This document shows positions 17,409 through 26,888 of a stretch of DNA of 64,000 nt, in pieces. Source of the stretch: Sphaerotilus sulfidivorans. Its GTDB lineage: Bacteria; Pseudomonadota; Gammaproteobacteria; Burkholderiales; Burkholderiaceae_C. The stretch covers positions 186,001 through 250,000 of the forward strand of contig NZ_JACCPY010000001.1 in assembly GCF_013426975.1 (NCBI RefSeq), written 5' to 3'. How positions within the stretch are numbered: position 1 is the first letter of the stretch; every line of letters begins with the position of its first letter. The translations under genes were made by a program, and so were the position numbers. The notes beneath the pieces were generated by a model, which did no database searches, was not told where the DNA came from, and was given only the letters and a program-made list of their open reading frames with translations.

Positions 17409-19027
17409 CGCGTCGCCTCCTCGACGGCAGCGGCGAGCGGCGCCGCATCGAGGCCGAAGTCGGCCGGATAGTGGTCCAGCGCCGACAGCACCGGATAGGG
17501 CGTCATGCCGCCCATCGCGCACAGGCTGCCACCGATCATCGTGTCGCAGAGATCGCGCAGCAGCTCGAGCTGCTGATGTCGCACGCCGGGATTCTTCCTG
17601 TGCAGCACGATGCGGTCGATCACCTCGACGCCGCGGGTCGAGCCGATGCGGCAGGGCGTGCACTTGCCGCAGGACTCCAGTGCGCAGAACGCAAACGCGT
17701 AGCGCGCCAGCTGCGCCATGTCGGCGGTGTCGTCATGCACCACCACGCCGCCGTGGCCGACCACCGCGCCGATGGCCGCATAGGCCTCGTAGTCCAGCGG
17801 CACGTCCCACTGCGACTCGGGCACATAGGCACCGAGCGGCCCGCCGACCTGGATCGCCTTGACCGGCCGCCCGCTGGCAGTGCCGCCGCCGAAGCCGAAG
17901 ACCAGCTCGCGCAGCGTCAGCCCGAAGGCCTTCTCGACCAGCCCGCCGTGGCGGATGTTGCCGCCGAGCTGGAAGGGCAGCGTGCCGTGCGAGCGCCCGA
18001 CGCCATAGCCGCGGTAGAAGTCAGCGCCGCGCGCCAGGATGGTCGGCACCGCGGCGAAGGTCAGCACGTTGTTGATGACGGTCGGGCAGCCGAACAGGCC
18101 GTGGACCGCCGGCAGCGGCGGCTTGGCGCGCACGATGCCGCGCCGGCCCTCCAGGCTCTCGAGCATCGCCGTCTCCTCGCCGCAGACGTAGGAGCCGGCG
18201 CCCATGCGCACCTGCAGCCGGAACGCACGCCCCGAGCCCGCCACGTCCGCGCCCAGCCAGCCGGCGGCCTCGGCCCGGGCCACCGCCTCGCGCAGCGTCG
18301 CCACCGCATGCGGGTACTCGGAGCGCACATAGATGTAGCCCTCGGTCGCGCCGACCGCCAGCGCGGCGATCGCCATGCCCTCGATCAGCAGGCAGGGATC
18401 GCCCTCCATCAGCATGCGGTCGGCGAAGGTGCCGGAGTCGCCCTCGTCGGCATTGCAGACGATGTATTTGGTCTCACCGGCGGCGTGCGCGACGGTGCGC
18501 CACTTGATGCCGGCCGGAAAGGCCGCGCCGCCGCGCCCGCGCAGGCCGGAATGCGTGACCTGGTGCAGGATGTCGGCCGGCGCCATCGCGGCCGCCGCCT
18601 TCAGCCCGGCCCAGCCGCCGTGCGCGGCGTAGTCGTCGAGCGAGAGCGGATCGGTGATGCCGACGCGCGCAAAGGTCAGGCGCTCCTGCAGGACCAGATA
18701 AGGCATCTGCTCAGCGAGGCCGTGGCGCAGCGGATGCGCGCTCGCCTCGCCGCGTGCCTCGGCGCACAGCGCCGGCCACAGCGCCGCCACGTCCTCGGGC
18801 ATCACCGGCCCGAAGGCGACCCGACCGTGCGGCGTGTCGACCTCGACCAGCGTCTCCAGCCAGAGCAGCCCGCGCGAGCCGTTGCGCACCAGCGCCAGCG
18901 GCACGCCCTGCAGGGCCGCCAGCGACTGCAGCGCATCGGCCACCGTGTCGGCGCCGACCGCCAGCGCGGCGCTGTCGCGCGGCACCCACAGGCGCAGCAT
19001 CGGGGTCGCGTTGTCGTTCGCGCTCAT
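17405..19027 (-). CDS. fdsB: FdsB, NADH-binding beta subunit of formate dehydrogenase
   Basis: 540 residues. A diaphorase subunit homologous to NuoF: it takes electrons from FdsA and reduces NAD+. A thioredoxin-like N-terminal section (~1-110) precedes the NuoF-type core. The FMN-binding Gly-rich loop is GLRGRGGAAFPAG (161-173), the nucleotide motif MGAGSYVCGEETAM lies near 275-288, and the 4Fe-4S cluster uses ESCGKCTPCR (C453/C456/C459) plus C503. The start codon overlaps the fdsG stop (ATGA) and the stop overlaps the fdsA start (ATGA), giving strict translational coupling. Cytoplasmic. Confidence 0.97.
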   Translation of the reverse strand: MSANDNATPMLRLWVPRDSAALAVGADTVADALQSLAALQGVPLALVRNGSRGLLWLETLVEVDTPHGRVAFGPVMPEDVAALWPALCAEARGEASAHPLRHGLAEQMPYLVLQERLTFARVGITDPLSLDDYAAHGGWAGLKAAAAMAPADILHQVTHSGLRGRGGAAFPAGIKWRTVAHAAGETKYIVCNADEGDSGTFADRMLMEGDPCLLIEGMAIAALAVGATEGYIYVRSEYPHAVATLREAVARAEAAGWLGADVAGSGRAFRLQVRMGAGSYVCGEETAMLESLEGRRGIVRAKPPLPAVHGLFGCPTVINNVLTFAAVPTILARGADFYRGYGVGRSHGTLPFQLGGNIRHGGLVEKAFGLTLRELVFGFGGGTASGRPVKAIQVGGPLGAYVPESQWDVPLDYEAYAAIGAVVGHGGVVVHDDTADMAQLARYAFAFCALESCGKCTPCRIGSTRGVEVIDRIVLHRKNPGVRHQQLELLRDLCDTMIGGSLCAMGGMTPYPVLSALDHYPADFGLDAAPLAAAVEEATR

Positions 19028-19485
19028 GGCTGCTCCTGGGCCAGCAGCGCATCGAGCCGCGCCGGCGTCAGCCGTGCATGCAGCCGCTCGCCGAGCATGC
19101 CGGCCGGCGACTGCGCGCACAGGCCCAGGCAGTAGGCGGGCTCCAGCGTGTCGCAGCCCTGCGCCTCGACCGCCGTCTGCGCATGCGCCCACAGCGCCTC
19201 GGCGCCCATCGCGCGGCAGGCTTCGGCGCGGCAGATCTGCAGCACCCGGCCGCGCGGCGGCGCGGTGCGGAAGTGGTGATAGAAGCTGACGACGCCGTGC
19301 ACCTCGGCGCGCGAGAGGTTCAGCGCGCGCGCGATGGGCGGCAGCGCCGCCGGCGGCACGAAGCCGAGCCGGTCCTGCAGCGCATGCAGGATCGGCAGCA
19401 GGGCGCCAGCCTGGCCGGCATGTGCGGCCAGCACCTGGTCCAGCGCCGTCTGCTGCAGCGCGTCGAGGGGGGGTCTTGTCTCCAT
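19024..19485 (-). CDS. fdsG: FdsG, 2Fe-2S gamma subunit of formate dehydrogenase
   Basis: 153 residues, homologous to NuoE. The thioredoxin-like 2Fe-2S domain has ligands C85, C90, C119 and C123 in CRAEACRAMG and CLGLCAQSPAGM. The helical front (LLPILHALQDRLGFVPP...LSRAEVHGVVSFYHHF) is diagnostic. It works with FdsB in electron transfer to NAD+. The start at METRPP is chosen because the upstream extension runs into the LysR 3' region and is not family-like; no strong Shine-Dalgarno sequence is visible. First structural gene of fdsGBAD, only 37 bp after the LysR stop codon. Confidence 0.95.
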   Translation of the reverse strand: METRPPLDALQQTALDQVLAAHAGQAGALLPILHALQDRLGFVPPAALPPIARALNLSRAEVHGVVSFYHHFRTAPPRGRVLQICRAEACRAMGAEALWAHAQTAVEAQGCDTLEPAYCLGLCAQSPAGMLGERLHARLTPARLDALLAQEQP

Positions 19486-19522
19486 GCGCCGATCATCGAG
19501 CGGGCACCCCGGCGCTGTCCAA

Positions 19523-20527
19523 TCACGTCGGTGAACCGCCCGATAGCGCCGGCGAATGATGCACCGCAGCATCGACCGCATCCGCGACATCGGCGCCGCC
19601 GAGGTCGACCGTCTCGCGCCACCAGCCGGCGTCGGCCACGCAGCCCAGCGCCGCCTGCTGCGCCAGCGACAGCCGCCCGCCCTGCGGCACCAGCAGGCCC
19701 ATCTTCACCGTGACCTCCGGCTCGACCAGCGGCACGATCTCCAGCTGCGCATCGCGCCGGGCCTGGCCGGCCAGCACGCCGGGCATGATGCTGGCGGCCA
19801 CCGCGCCCTCGGTCACCGCCAGCAGCAGCGCCAGCACCGAGTTGGTCTCGAAGACCGGCCGCACCGCCACGCCGGCCTGCGCGAAGGCTGCATCGACGAT
19901 GTGGCGGTTGTGCATCTCCGGCGTCAGCAGCCCCAGCGGCAGCGCGGCGGCCTCGCGCCAGCGCAGCGGCACCACCCGGCGGACGCGGCCGCGGGCCGAC
20001 GGATCACGCCGGCGCAGCAGCACATGGCGCTCGCGGTAGGACGCCGCCACCCGCGCGCGCACACCACGCGCCTCGATGCGCTCGGCATAGCCCAGCGCCA
20101 GGTCGATCGACAGCTCCTCCAGCCCGGTCTCGATCTCGGGCGAGCTGAGCGAGCGCAGCGTCGGGCGCAGCGCCGGATGCGCCGCACGCAGCCGCGCCAC
20201 CAGCCGCGCGGCCACCGGCAGCGCGGTCGGCACGCAGGCCAGCAGCAGCGGCCCGCCGGGCGCGGCACGCGCCTGGCCCAGCTCCTGGCGCAGCGCCTCG
20301 CGCTCGTGCAGCATGCGGTGCGCGCTGGCCAGCACCCGCTCGCCCTCGGGCGTCAGGCCCTCGTACTGGCGGCCGCGGCGCACGATGGTCACGCCGAACT
20401 CCTGCTCGAGCGCGCGGATCGCGTTCGACAGCGCCGGCTGGGTGATGTGGCAGGCCTCGGCGGCGCGGCCGAAGTGGCGCGCCTGCGCCAGCGCGCTGAG
20501 GTAGCGCATCGCGTCGAGCAGGTTCAT
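19523..20527 (-). CDS. LysR-type regulator, probable fds regulator
   Basis: 334 residues. N-terminal winged HTH (~1-60; FGRAAEACHITQPALSNAIRALEQEFG), linker helix, and a periplasmic-binding-like effector domain (~90-300). It is the same strand as fdsGBAD and 37 bp upstream, so it probably regulates formate dehydrogenase, as LysR proteins (FdsR) do in related bacteria. The co-directional layout is less common than the divergent one and leaves little room for a separate fds promoter, so regulator and structural genes may share a transcript, or the fds promoter lies inside this gene. The effector is presumably formate or a related signal (inference). Confidence 0.88.
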   Translation of the reverse strand: MNLLDAMRYLSALAQARHFGRAAEACHITQPALSNAIRALEQEFGVTIVRRGRQYEGLTPEGERVLASAHRMLHEREALRQELGQARAAPGGPLLLACVPTALPVAARLVARLRAAHPALRPTLRSLSSPEIETGLEELSIDLALGYAERIEARGVRARVAASYRERHVLLRRRDPSARGRVRRVVPLRWREAAALPLGLLTPEMHNRHIVDAAFAQAGVAVRPVFETNSVLALLLAVTEGAVAASIMPGVLAGQARRDAQLEIVPLVEPEVTVKMGLLVPQGGRLSLAQQAALGCVADAGWWRETVDLGGADVADAVDAAVHHSPALSGGSPT

Positions 20528-20592
20528 GGCGCAATTCTGAGGGCCGGCTTGCCGCTGCGGGTCAGTCCCGACGCCAGGATGTATCGCAACGC

Positions 20593-20598
20593 TATAGT
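20593..20598 (+). promoter_or_regulatory. possible -10 hexamer for the unknown secreted protein
   Basis: TATAGT, a good sigma-70 -10 match, lies 30 bp before the start codon at 20629 in the 101-bp divergent gap with the LysR gene. No convincing -35 is seen at 16-18 bp upstream, so an activator would be needed if this is real. Confidence 0.3.
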
Positions 20599-20628
20599 CG
20601 GCGACCAAATCGAAAGAATCAGGAGCCC

Positions 20629-21225
20629 ATGAAACCGTCCGCCCTTGCCTTTGCCCCTGAGCATCGCCGCCAGCGTCAGCGTCACGGCGGATGCCAGCGC
20701 CTGCTGCGCACGCTGGTGGCGCTGAGCCTGGTGACGGGCGGCCTGCTGGCCGGCGCGGCGCAGGCGGCCCCCGGCGGCGGCGCGGCCGAGGCAGGACCCG
20801 AGCGCATCGGCGGCAGCGGCAACGGCAGCCGCGGCGCGACCCTGCTCAGGGTTCACGCGACCCGCAGCCACATGCACTGTCCGCTGCCCGGGCGTCAGCA
20901 GCGCCTGATCGGCATCGACTCGCCGGCCGAGTGGGAGGACACCATCGAGCAGCAGGGCGAGGTCGCCGCGCTCGGCCGCAAGGTGCGCTGGAGCCGCGAG
21001 CGGGTGATCGTCTTCGCTGCCGACATGCAGGGCCGCCAGGCCGAGGCGGTGCGGCTGGAGTCGCCGGCGCGGGTGATCCGCCTCAGCGGCGGCGTGCTCT
21101 ACTGGCCGGTGCGCAAGCGCACCCTGGACGATCAGCCGCCGCGCCAGGTGCGACCCTGCGTGATGGCCATCATCGACCGCGCCTTCTGGCACCGCATCCG
21201 GGTGGTGCCGACGCGGCCGCTGTGA
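20629..21225 (+). CDS. secreted protein of unknown function
   Basis: 198 residues that I do not recognise. A long charged start (Arg/His-rich, ~1-27) precedes a hydrophobic core (LVALSLVTGGLLAG) and an AQAA cleavage site near residue 46, so it should be exported to the periplasm. The mature part begins with a Gly/Ala-rich stretch, then ~130 ordered-looking residues with two cysteines (one in HMHCPLPGRQQ, one in RQVRPCVMAIIDRAFW) that could form a disulfide. CAGGAG 6-11 bp upstream supports the start. It faces away from the LysR gene and ends 7 bp from convergent apbC. No function is proposed. Confidence 0.75.
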   Translation: MKPSALAFAPEHRRQRQRHGGCQRLLRTLVALSLVTGGLLAGAAQAAPGGGAAEAGPERIGGSGNGSRGATLLRVHATRSHMHCPLPGRQQRLIGIDSPAEWEDTIEQQGEVAALGRKVRWSRERVIVFAADMQGRQAEAVRLESPARVIRLSGGVLYWPVRKRTLDDQPPRQVRPCVMAIIDRAFWHRIRVVPTRPL

Positions 21226-21232
21226 GCGCCGA

Positions 21233-22327
21233 TCAGGTCGACTTCGAGATGGTGATCGTCGGGAACTTCGACGAGTAGTCCTTGGCCTTGTCGGCGATGC
21301 GGATCGCGATGCCGCGCGCCACCGAGCGGTACAGCGCGGCGATCTCGCCATCGGGCTCGGCCACCACCGTCGGGCAGCCGGCATCGGCCTGCTGGCGGAT
21401 CGACAGGTTCAGCGGCAGGCTGCCCAAATGGGCCAGACCGTACTCCTCGGCCATGCGCTTGCCGCCGTCGGCGCCGAAGATGTGCTCGACGTGACCGCAG
21501 TTCGGGCAGCAGTAGACCGCCATGTTCTCGACCACGCCCAGGATCGGCACGCTGACCTTCTCGAACATCTTCAGGCCCTTCTTCGCGTCGAGCAGCGCGA
21601 TGTCCTGCGGCGTGGTGACGATGACCGCACCGGTGACCGGCACCTTCTGCGCCAGCGTCAGCTGGATGTCGCCGGTGCCCGGCGGCATGTCGACGATCAG
21701 GTAGTCGAGATCCTTCCAGTTGGTCTGGCGCAGCAGCTGCTCCAGCGCCTGGGTGGCCATCGGGCCGCGCCAGATCATGGCCTGGTCGTTGTCGACCAGG
21801 AAGCCGATCGACATCACCTGGATGCCGTGGCCGACCAGCGGCTCCATCGTCTTGCCGTCGTAGCTCTCGGGCCGGGCGCCGGTGATGCCCAGCATCGTCG
21901 GCTGGCTCGGACCGTAGATGTCGGCATCGACGATGCCCACGGTGGCGCCCTCGGCGGCCAGCGCCAGCGCCAGGTTGACGGCGGTCGTGCTCTTGCCGAC
22001 GCCGCCCTTGCCCGAGGCGACCGCCACGATGTTCTTGACGCCCGGCAGCAGCTGGACACCGCGCTGCACCGCATGCGCGGTGACCTTCCAGCCGACGTTG
22101 GCGCTGACATTGCCGACGCCGGGCAGCGTGCGCACCGCCTCGATCAGCGCACGGCGCAGGCCGTCGACCTGGCTGCGGGCCGGATAGCCCAGCTCGACCT
22201 CGAAGGAGACATCGCTGCCCTCGACCTTCAGGTTGCGCAGCTGCTTGCCGGTGACGAAGTCCTTGCCGGTGTTGGGATCGATCACGGTCTGGATCGCGGC
22301 GCGGACGGTGTTCTCGTTCAGGGACAT
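21233..22327 (-). CDS. apbC: ApbC/Mrp iron-sulfur cluster carrier ATPase
   Basis: 364 residues. A P-loop ATPase that binds and transfers 4Fe-4S clusters to apo-proteins. An N-terminal MIP18-like domain (~1-90) precedes the deviant Walker A VASGKGGVGKSTTA (GKGGVGKST at 106-114), switch motifs VDADIYGPSQP and VDMPPGTGD, and the cluster-binding C274-P-N-C277 in YCCPNCGH. Length and order match Mrp of proteobacteria. It is in the same direction as, and 49 bp downstream of, a diguanylate cyclase. The window contains several Fe-S clients (formate dehydrogenase, ferredoxin), but a specific link is not shown. Confidence 0.95.
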   Translation of the reverse strand: MSLNENTVRAAIQTVIDPNTGKDFVTGKQLRNLKVEGSDVSFEVELGYPARSQVDGLRRALIEAVRTLPGVGNVSANVGWKVTAHAVQRGVQLLPGVKNIVAVASGKGGVGKSTTAVNLALALAAEGATVGIVDADIYGPSQPTMLGITGARPESYDGKTMEPLVGHGIQVMSIGFLVDNDQAMIWRGPMATQALEQLLRQTNWKDLDYLIVDMPPGTGDIQLTLAQKVPVTGAVIVTTPQDIALLDAKKGLKMFEKVSVPILGVVENMAVYCCPNCGHVEHIFGADGGKRMAEEYGLAHLGSLPLNLSIRQQADAGCPTVVAEPDGEIAALYRSVARGIAIRIADKAKDYSSKFPTITISKST

Positions 22328-22376
22328 GACGGGAGGGCTTCGGGAGGGACGTCGAGGAAAGGCACGGGCGCACGGC

Positions 22377-24275
22377 TCACGGCGCGCCCGCGGCGGCGGT
22401 GCGCAAGTCTATCGCCACCCGGTTTCTCCCGCTGCGCTTGGCCTGGTAGAGCGCCTCGTCGGCCTCACGCAGCATCGCGATGCCGTCGGCCGCATCGCGC
22501 GGCACCCGGCAGCACAGCCCCAGGCTGGCGGTGACCGCCACCGGACCGGCCACGCTGTCGACCGGCCGCTCGGCGATCACCCGGCGGATGCGCTCGGCCA
22601 GGGCCTGCGCCTGCGGCGGGCGCAGATCGGGCAGCAGCGCGATGAACTCCTCGCCGCCATAGCGCGCCAGCAGCGCCTCGCCACCCTCCTGCCCTGCCAG
22701 CAGCATCGCCACGCGCCGGGCCACCTCGCGCAGGCAGTCGTCCCCGGCCGGGTGGCCGAGCGTGTCGTTGATGCGCTTGAAGTGATCGAGGTCGAGCAGA
22801 AGCACGCCCAGCGGCCCTGCGCTCGCGATCGCACGCTGGACCGCGCCGGCATGGCGCTCGTCGAAATGGCGCCGGTTGGCCACGCCGGTCAAGGCATCGG
22901 TGCGGCTGGCCTGCTCCAGGCGCCGGTTGAGCTGCTCGAGATCGCGGGTGCGCTCGGCCACCCGCTGCTCCAGCCGCTCGTTGGCGCGGCGCTGGGTGGC
23001 CATCGCCTCGGCCTGGGCCTGCTCGCGCAGCCGGCGCTCATGCTGCAGCCGCCCGGCCAGCGACAGCGACAGCAGGATGACCTCCAGCGCGGTGCCGACC
23101 TGGGTGGCATGCTCGGTCAGCCCGTTGCGCGGCAGCAGCCCGAACTTGCTGGCCGCCAGCACCAGGCCGCCCGCCAGCACCAGGAACCAGGCCAGCAGGA
23201 AGATGCGTGCCGGCGCAAAGCCCTCGCGGCCGCGCAGCGCCGACACCAGCAGCGCGCCGAACATCGCCACCACCGCGCAGCCGATCGCCAGCCGGATCGC
23301 CATCGGATAGGGCAGCACGAAGGCCGACAGCAGCGCCAGCAGGCACAGCCAGGCGGTGGCCTGCGGCAGCCGCAGCATCCAGCCGCCCCGGCGCGCCAGT
23401 GCCAGGAAATCGATCATGAAGAAGGACGCGCTGGTGACCGCCAGCGCCAGGAAGACCACGATCGCCCGGTCGTTCCACTGCGTTGCCTCGGGCCACAGGT
23501 ACTGGAAGGCCAGCCCGCCGATCGAGGCCTGGAAGCTGGCGATCGCCGCCACCCACAGCACATACCAGAGGTAGACGCGCTCGCGCATCACCCGCCACAG
23601 GAAGAAGTTGTAGGCGAGCATGCCCAGCATCACGCCCAGATAGAGGCCCTGCACCAGCTGGTCGAGCTGCTCGCCGGCCAGGAAGGCCTGCTCGGTCCAC
23701 AGCCGGGCCGGCAACTGCACCGCGCTGCTGGTGTGCACCCGCACCAGGGCCCGCACCGCCTCCTGGCCGGGCGCGGCACGCGGCAGCGGCACGATGAAGT
23801 GGCGATGCGGCACCGGACGCTGGCCGAAGGGCTGCTTGTCGCCCAGCCGCCAGTGGCCGCGCTCGACCCCGTCGCGGTCGAACAGCCGGATCTCGACCTG
23901 GTCCAGCACCGGATAGGCCAGCTCCAGCTGGCTCCAGCGCCCGCCGCCGGGCGGCGGATCCCAGCGCAGGTCGAACCACCAGACCGCGTCGGAGTAGCCC
24001 AGATTGGGTGCGCCGGCCGGCAGCGCCCGCCAGCCCGGCGCGGCCAGCACCCGCGCGGCATCGAGTGCGCCGGCGGCATCCTCCAGCACCCGCATCGTCG
24101 GCTCGGTCGGCGAGGCCGCCGGCACGGCGCGTGCCGGCAGCGGCAGCGGCACCAGCAGCAACACCAGCAGCGCCAGCAGGAGCCCGGGCAGCAGACGCGG
24201 CGCCGGCCACGACCGCACCGCCGAGCCCCGAGGGCCGACACCCGCCATCCCGCCTGATCGACTCCAAACTGCCAT
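22377..24275 (-). CDS. 7TM (DISM) diguanylate cyclase
   Basis: 632 residues. Signal-like N-terminal helix, periplasmic 7TMR-DISM extracellular domain (~60-200), seven membrane helices (~205-410), a coiled coil (RLREQAQAE...LEQRVAERTRDLEQLNRRLEQ) and a GGDEF domain with active-site GGEEF (540-544) plus DLDHFKRINDTLGH. It should make cyclic di-GMP in response to an extracytoplasmic signal. The product-inhibition RxxD motif is absent from its usual place before GGEEF. The ATG at 24275 is preferred over a GTG 6 bp upstream because GGGAAGG is well spaced for it. Same strand as the ferredoxin gene before it and apbC after it. Confidence 0.92.
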   Translation of the reverse strand: MAVWSRSGGMAGVGPRGSAVRSWPAPRLLPGLLLALLVLLLVPLPLPARAVPAASPTEPTMRVLEDAAGALDAARVLAAPGWRALPAGAPNLGYSDAVWWFDLRWDPPPGGGRWSQLELAYPVLDQVEIRLFDRDGVERGHWRLGDKQPFGQRPVPHRHFIVPLPRAAPGQEAVRALVRVHTSSAVQLPARLWTEQAFLAGEQLDQLVQGLYLGVMLGMLAYNFFLWRVMRERVYLWYVLWVAAIASFQASIGGLAFQYLWPEATQWNDRAIVVFLALAVTSASFFMIDFLALARRGGWMLRLPQATAWLCLLALLSAFVLPYPMAIRLAIGCAVVAMFGALLVSALRGREGFAPARIFLLAWFLVLAGGLVLAASKFGLLPRNGLTEHATQVGTALEVILLSLSLAGRLQHERRLREQAQAEAMATQRRANERLEQRVAERTRDLEQLNRRLEQASRTDALTGVANRRHFDERHAGAVQRAIASAGPLGVLLLDLDHFKRINDTLGHPAGDDCLREVARRVAMLLAGQEGGEALLARYGGEEFIALLPDLRPPQAQALAERIRRVIAERPVDSVAGPVAVTASLGLCCRVPRDAADGIAMLREADEALYQAKRSGRNRVAIDLRTAAAGAP

Positions 24276-24377
24276 CGACACCTTCCCGCGACCGGCCCGA
24301 TTGGACCTGCAGCCGGCGCGGTGAAATCGGCCGATGACCGGGGCGATCAGCCGCCGTCTCGGCCGCCGTCTCGGACT

Positions 24378-24701
24378 TCAGCGCGGGGCGGTGCGCGGAT
24401 CCAGGGTGGCGTCGATCGCCACGTCGCCGTCGGCCAGCGCGACGCAGGGCAAGGTCCAGCCGCCCTCGGCGCGCTCCTCCGGGCTCAGGCCGGGCCAGTC
24501 GACGCGGTAGCGCAGATGGGCCTCGCCGGCCGTGACCCGGCACAGGCAGACACGGCAGGTGCCGTTGCGGCAGGCGCTGCGCAGCCGCAGGCCGGCGGCG
24601 CGCGCGGCCTCCAGCAGCGACTGGCCCGGCGCCAACGGCACGCACCGACCCAGGGCGGTCAGCGTCAGCACCGGGGCGGGAGAGGTCGGCGAAGGCGTCA
24701 T
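24378..24701 (-). CDS. plant-type 2Fe-2S ferredoxin-domain protein
   Basis: 107 residues, one ferredoxin fold. Ligands C44, C49, C52 (SACRNGTCRVC) and C86 (TLPC) form the CX4CX2C...C plant-type 2Fe-2S pattern, with the preceding LLEAARAAGL helix. It is a stand-alone one-electron carrier in the cytoplasm; partner unknown. Extra cysteines C20 and C54 are not cluster ligands in the family. It is divergent from metG (93-bp gap) and first of three same-strand genes (ferredoxin, diguanylate cyclase, apbC), though 102 bp separate it from the cyclase. Confidence 0.88.
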   Translation of the reverse strand: MTPSPTSPAPVLTLTALGRCVPLAPGQSLLEAARAAGLRLRSACRNGTCRVCLCRVTAGEAHLRYRVDWPGLSPEERAEGGWTLPCVALADGDVAIDATLDPRTAPR

Positions 24702-24794
24702 GCGGCGACGATATCAGGGACGGCGCCCTAGAATCGACGGCTTTCCGACACGCCACCGCCTCAAGCGGCGCCACGAGCGCCCACGGACGCCACC

Positions 24795-26864
24795 ATGACC
24801 CGCCAGCTCTTCGTCACCACCGCCCTGCCCTACGCCAACGGCAAGTTCCACATCGGCCACATCATGGAGTACATCCAGGCCGACATCTGGGTGCGGTTCC
24901 AGCGCATGCGGGGCCACCAGGTGCACTTCGTCGGCGCCGACGACGCGCACGGCGCGCCGATCATGATCGCCGCCGAGAAGGCCGGCAAGACGCCGCAGCA
25001 GTTCGTCGCCGACATCGCCGCCGGCCGCAAGGAATACCTCGACGGCTTCCACATCTCGTTCGACAACTGGCATTCGACCGACGGCGTCGAGAACCACGAG
25101 CTGGCGCAGGACATCTACCGCGGCCTGCGCGACAACGGCCTGATCGAGGTCCGCGCGATCGAGCAGTTCTTCGACCCCGAGAAGGGCATGTTCCTGCCCG
25201 ACCGCTTCATCAAGGGCGAGTGCCCGAAGTGCGGCGCGAAGGACCAGTACGGCGACTCCTGCGAGTCCTGCGGCGCGGTCTACAGCCCGACCGAGCTGAA
25301 GAACCCGTACTCGGCGCTGTCGGGCGCCACGCCGGTGCTCAAGACCAGCGACCACTACTTCTTCAGGCTGTCGGACCCGCGCTGCGTCGAATTCCTGCAG
25401 AACTGGACCACCGAGCCGGGCAAGCTCCAGCCCGAGGTGCTCAACAAGATCAAGGAATGGTTCACCAAGGATGAAGAGGGCCAGGGCGGCCTGGGCGACT
25501 GGGACATCAGCCGCGACGCACCCTACTTCGGCATCGAGATCCCGGACGCGCCGGGCAAGTTCTTCTATGTCTGGCTGGACGCGCCGATCGGCTACCTGGC
25601 CTCGCTGAAGAACTGGTTCGACAAGGGCGGCCCGGCCGCGAAGTACGGCGACACCCGCAGCTTCGCCGAATTCATGGCCTCGCCCGACATCGAGCAGTAC
25701 CACTTCATCGGCAAGGACATCACCTACTTCCACACGCTGTTCTGGCCCGCGACGCTGCACTTCAGCGGCCGCAGGACGCCGACCAACGTCTTCGTGCACG
25801 GCTTCATGACCGTCAACAACGGCGAGAAGATGAGCAAGAGCCGCGGCACCGGGCTCGATCCGCTGAAGTACCTGTCGCTGGGCATGAACGCCGAGTGGCT
25901 GCGCTACTACATCGCCGCCAAGCTCAACTCGCATGTCGAGGACGTCGACTTCAACCGCGACGACTTCACCGCCCGCGTCAATGCCGACCTGATCGGCAAG
26001 TACGTCAACATCGCCTCGCGCGCGGCCGGCTTCATCGCCAAGCGCTTCGGCGGCCGGCTCAGCGCCGATGTCGGCGTCGAGGGCCGCGTGCTGCTCGACA
26101 CGCTGCGCGCGCACCGCGACACGGTGACCGGCCTGTACGAGGCGCGCGAGTTCGGCAAGGTGCTGCGCGAGATCATGGCGCTGGCCGATCGCGTCAACGA
26201 GTACGTCGACCAGAACAAGCCCTGGGAGATCGCCAAGCAGGCCGGCCAGGATGCGGTGCTGCAGGACGTCTGCACCGTCTGCATCGAGGCCTTCCGCCTG
26301 CTGACCATCTACCTGAAGCCGGTGCTGCCGGCGCTGGCCGCGCAGGTCGAGGCCTTCCTGCAGGTCGAGCCGCTGGACTTCCACGCCACCGAGCGCGCGC
26401 TGGGCGCACATGCCATCGGCAGCTATCAGCACCTGATGCAGCGCGTCGATCCGAAGCTGCTCGAAGAGCTCTTCGCCGCGCCCGAGCCCGAGAAGGTCAT
26501 TCCCGGCGGCGAGGACATCGCGCCCGAGATCAAGATCGACGACTTCACCAAGGTCGATCTGCGCATCGCCAGGATCGTCAAGGCCGAGACGGTGGACGGC
26601 TCGACCAAGCTGCTGCGCCTGACGCTCGACGCCGGCGAGGGTCGCACGCGCAACGTCTTCAGCGGCATCGCCAGCGCCTACAAGCCGGAAGACCTGGAAG
26701 GCAAGCTGACCGTGATGGTGGCCAATCTCGCGCCGCGCAAGATGAAGTTCGGCGTCAGCGAAGGCATGGTGCTGGCCGCCAGCCATGCCGACGAGAAGGC
26801 GAACCCCGGCGTCTTCGTGCTGGAGCCCTTCCCCGGCGCGCAGCCGGGCATGCGCGTGCGCTGA
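24795..26864 (+). CDS. metG: methionyl-tRNA synthetase
   Basis: 689 residues; charges tRNA-Met in the cytoplasm. Class I signatures: [11 protein letters not shown] (HIGH at 19-22) and KMSKS at 345-349. The zinc knuckle in the connective peptide has C143/C146/C156/C159. An anticodon-binding helical domain follows, then a C-terminal tRNA-binding (Trbp111-like) domain beginning at about [18 protein letters not shown], used for dimerisation in the long MetG form. The start lies at the usual N-terminus. Convergent with an isochorismatase-like gene 24 bp downstream; no terminator hairpin is obvious between them. Confidence 0.98.
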   Translation: MTRQLFVTTALPYANGKFHIGHIMEYIQADIWVRFQRMRGHQVHFVGADDAHGAPIMIAAEKAGKTPQQFVADIAAGRKEYLDGFHISFDNWHSTDGVENHELAQDIYRGLRDNGLIEVRAIEQFFDPEKGMFLPDRFIKGECPKCGAKDQYGDSCESCGAVYSPTELKNPYSALSGATPVLKTSDHYFFRLSDPRCVEFLQNWTTEPGKLQPEVLNKIKEWFTKDEEGQGGLGDWDISRDAPYFGIEIPDAPGKFFYVWLDAPIGYLASLKNWFDKGGPAAKYGDTRSFAEFMASPDIEQYHFIGKDITYFHTLFWPATLHFSGRRTPTNVFVHGFMTVNNGEKMSKSRGTGLDPLKYLSLGMNAEWLRYYIAAKLNSHVEDVDFNRDDFTARVNADLIGKYVNIASRAAGFIAKRFGGRLSADVGVEGRVLLDTLRAHRDTVTGLYEAREFGKVLREIMALADRVNEYVDQNKPWEIAKQAGQDAVLQDVCTVCIEAFRLLTIYLKPVLPALAAQVEAFLQVEPLDFHATERALGAHAIGSYQHLMQRVDPKLLEELFAAPEPEKVIPGGEDIAPEIKIDDFTKVDLRIARIVKAETVDGSTKLLRLTLDAGEGRTRNVFSGIASAYKPEDLEGKLTVMVANLAPRKMKFGVSEGMVLAASHADEKANPGVFVLEPFPGAQPGMRVR

Positions 26865-26888
26865 GCGGCGCCCCCGCTGCCGCCCCGC

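Noticed and set aside
17409-17663. Upstream extension of fdsA
   Set aside because: It overlaps fdsB in another frame; the ATGA junction and the family N-terminus fix the start at 17408.
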